DNA of 7,186 nt from Planctomycetota bacterium (GTDB lineage: Bacteria > Planctomycetota > Phycisphaerae > Phycisphaerales > Phycisphaeraceae), in NCBI GenBank assembly GCA_029267795.1, contig JAJUHR010000089.1:1-7186 (forward strand), given 5' to 3'. The notes beneath the pieces were generated by a model. That model saw only the letters and a list, made by a program, of their open reading frames with translations. It had not been told where the DNA came from and did no database searches. Made by a program: the position numbers and the translations under genes. This document shows, piece after piece, positions 5,288 to 7,186 of the stretch (position 1 is the stretch's first letter; the number at the start of each line of letters is the position of its first letter).

Positions 5288-7186
5288 GGGTTGACGTCGG
5301 CCGGCTCGACCCCGTCCCTCGCCACCGGATCCGAACCCTGCGTCGCTTCCACAGCCTCCGGCGCGGGCCGCAACTCCGCCAAAGCCGGGGGCTCTTCCCC
5401 GCTCGGCTCGGCGCCCGCGGCCTCGTGCTGCTCCGCGATCTGATCGGCGACCGTGCCCAGCCGCGCCTCGATCTCGGCCAGCCTGGCAGCCCAAACCATC
5501 GGCACCGAAGGGCCCACCACCTCGCGCAGCTTAGCAACGACCCGCCCGGCCTGCTCGAGCTGACCCGCAGCCACGCTTCGCTCCGCCGTTTCCAGGAACG
5601 CCTCCACCGCTTCTCGTCCCGCGTCTGAACCCTGCGGCCCCTCGGGCGACGAAGACCCGATCGCCAGACGCGCTGCCTCAGTCGCCCCCTCCAGGTCGCC
5701 CACCGCCAAACAGCCCCGGACCACCCCCCGGTTGTACCGCGCCTGCTGCTCAGCGGTCTTGGGCGACTCCGCCGCAGCCACGCGCTGGAAGTCCGCCACC
5801 GCCTGCGTGGGGTTGCCGTCGGCCAATCGCACTTCGGCCCGCAGCAGCAGCAACTCAATCAACACCGCCGGGTCTTCTTCCACCGCCACGCAGAACGGGT
5901 TGCGATCCGGCTCGCCTACCCCGCCGTTCGTCTGGCCATTCGCACGGTTGTTGCCACCGGCAGGCAGCAGCCGTTCGATCGCCGCCGACGCCAGTTGCTC
6001 ACGCCATTTCAGCGATTCGCCCCTCGAAGCGAGCAACCGGTCGACCTCCAAAACCGTCGAAGGCGGAACCCGCCCGGCCATCGCTACGATGGCCCGCTGC
6101 CAAGCCTGCACCGCCTGATCCTCCTGCGGCCTATGCGACGCCAATTCGAGCATCGTCTGCGGCTGATGCCCGCGCCGCCGCGCCGCGTCGATCGCGATCT
6201 GCTGGATCACCGGGTCCGCCGCCAGCCGCACCAGCGGGCCCAGCGGTTGATCGGAATTCGCCCAGACCTTCGCCGCCGCCTGCTTCACCGGACCGTCCCC
6301 GCTGTCCAGCCAGCCCGCGATGCGCTGCCAGTCCCGCTCGTCGCCCACACGCCCCAACAGCTCCACGAACTTCGGGTCCGGCAATGGGTCACGCTCGATA
6401 CGGGCACGCGCTCGGGCAGCCGCGTCGGCTTTCTGTCCGGCGCCGACCATCCCCGCGTCGATCGCCGCCGCCAACACCCCCGCCGCCTGCCCTCCCAACA
6501 CTGCGTCCGGCAACAACTCCAAAGCCCGCTCGACCACCCAGGGTTGGGGACGCCTGGCCAGCATGAGCAGGTACGTCCCAAGCACTTGGCGATCTTGCTC
6601 GCGCCCGGATACGAAGTTCTCCGCCGCCACGGCCGCCGCTGCTTCATCCGACAGGTCGTGCAACAACTTCGCGGCACGCTGCCTCACCGCTGCGGAAGGG
6701 TCCTCCAGCCGGGCCAACAACGCGTCGCGCAGTTCCGGCCCGATCGCCTGGGCGTCGATCACCCGCTGCACGCACAGCTCCACCGCCAGCAGGCGCGTGG
6801 ATTCGGATGGGTCCTTCAAGAAGTCGATCAGCAGCGCGGTCCGCTCGGACTGCGGCGAAGCACGGTGCAGTTGACGCCGCACCTCGGTCAGGCGGTCCTC
6901 GATCCGCTCGACCTGTCCCGCCAGTTCATCGCCGTGCCGAGCCAAGTCTTTCGCCAGCGTCGCGTACCATTGCTCGTCCGACAGACCTTGCCGCTGTTTC
7001 CACCACAACCGCCACCGCACCGCGTCGCGCCCAATCCCCTCAACGCCGCTAAGCACCGCCAGCGACGCGAACGCCTCCTCTCGGACCGCCTCCGGGTGAT
7101 CGACCCCCACCAGGAGGATCAGCGCCCCCGCCGCGTCTCGGCGTCGCAGGTACCCCAGCGTCTTGATCCCCGCCCGACGCCGATCG
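5284..7186 (-). CDS. HEAT-repeat protein with TPR-like segment, 5' end outside window
   Basis: The frame is open to the right edge, giving 633 visible residues numbered from the edge. The GTG at 7110 is internal, because the sequence before it is already repeat-like (G-I-K-T-L-G-Y-L-R). Helical pairs typical of HEAT repeats fill about residues 1-400: the helix-turn-helix beginning at the edge, D-P-S-x-x-V-R-x-R-A-A-K-L-L at roughly 165-180, and G-x-V-K-Q-A-A-A-K-V-W near 295-305. A charged amphipathic helix at about 75-100 may be coiled. An Asn/Gly-rich linker (about 406-432) leads to a TPR-like region (about 436-511) with G-N-P-x-Q-A-V-x-D-F-x-R and G-D-L-E-G-A-x-x-A-A. The last 57 residues are Ala/Pro/Glu-rich, probably disordered. 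No catalytic motif is visible; a scaffold role is inferred from repeat type only. Localisation depends on the missing N-terminus. Confidence 0.85.
   Translation of the reverse strand, partial: DRRRAGIKTLGYLRRRDAAGALILLVGVDHPEAVREEAFASLAVLSGVEGIGRDAVRWRLWWKQRQGLSDEQWYATLAKDLARHGDELAGQVERIEDRLTEVRRQLHRASPQSERTALLIDFLKDPSESTRLLAVELCVQRVIDAQAIGPELRDALLARLEDPSAAVRQRAAKLLHDLSDEAAAAVAAENFVSGREQDRQVLGTYLLMLARRPQPWVVERALELLPDAVLGGQAAGVLAAAIDAGMVGAGQKADAAARARARIERDPLPDPKFVELLGRVGDERDWQRIAGWLDSGDGPVKQAAAKVWANSDQPLGPLVRLAADPVIQQIAIDAARRRGHQPQTMLELASHRPQEDQAVQAWQRAIVAMAGRVPPSTVLEVDRLLASRGESLKWREQLASAAIERLLPAGGNNRANGQTNGGVGEPDRNPFCVAVEEDPAVLIELLLLRAEVRLADGNPTQAVADFQRVAAAESPKTAEQQARYNRGVVRGCLAVGDLEGATEAARLAIGSSSPEGPQGSDAGREAVEAFLETAERSVAAGQLEQAGRVVAKLREVVGPSVPMVWAARLAEIEARLGTVADQIAEQHEAAGAEPSGEEPPALAELRPAPEAVEATQGSDPVARDGVEPADVNP

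Noticed and set aside
5256..5858. Minus-strand open frame of 200 codons inside the HEAT gene
   Set aside because: It is almost entirely Arg, Ser, Trp and Gly, typical of an off-frame reading of Ala/Glu/Arg-rich helical repeats.
1..7186. A defence, CRISPR, phage or mobile-element system
   Set aside because: No direct-repeat array, Cas-like, nuclease, integrase or transposase motif was found; the four main genes look like ordinary chromosomal genes.

Overview
The window looks like chromosomal DNA of a GC-rich Gram-negative-type bacterium (about two thirds G+C by eye). A planctomycete, possibly Phycisphaerae-like, is my best guess. That rests on three things: a very large AsmA-like envelope protein, an anonymous HEAT/TPR protein, and a LeuD of the sub-type I associate with plants. 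It is an inference; there is no rRNA or other taxonomic marker. All four well-supported genes lie on the minus strand, so transcription runs from high to low coordinates.

Layout, read in the direction of transcription. (1) 7186-5284: the C-terminal 633 residues of a HEAT-repeat protein with a TPR-like segment and an acidic, proline-rich tail; its start is outside the window. (2) 5287-5189: a possible 32-codon ORF that overlaps the HEAT stop codon by ATGA, stays in the leuD frame and stops one codon before the leuD ATG. (3) 5185-4613: leuD, the small subunit of 3-isopropylmalate dehydratase (leucine biosynthesis). (4) 4612-4246: a non-coding gap of about 370 bases with a perfect hairpin and two inverted copies of a 49-base palindromic dispersed repeat. 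(5) 4245-3676: a thioredoxin-fold protein with a WCGDC active site. (6) 3587 to the left edge: one uninterrupted frame of 1195 codons for an AsmA/TamB-like membrane-anchored protein, cut off just before its C-terminus.

The most interesting signal is inside the AsmA-like protein. A 20-residue motif (P-V-x2-[IL]-D-x5-G-[GR]-x5-L-G) recurs four times without gaps, at residues 277, 486, 697 and 939. Each copy is followed about 73-79 residues later by a second conserved block ending in P-x6, and then by a less conserved half. The protein is therefore built from tandem units of about 210 residues. Such periodicity would suit a long lipid-conducting beta-groove of the kind proposed for AsmA-family and VPS13-like bridge proteins.

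The genes do not form an obvious single pathway. leuD is separated from any leuC in view, and the HEAT and thioredoxin genes have no assignable partners. I see no tRNA, rRNA, CRISPR array, transposase, integrase or defence system.
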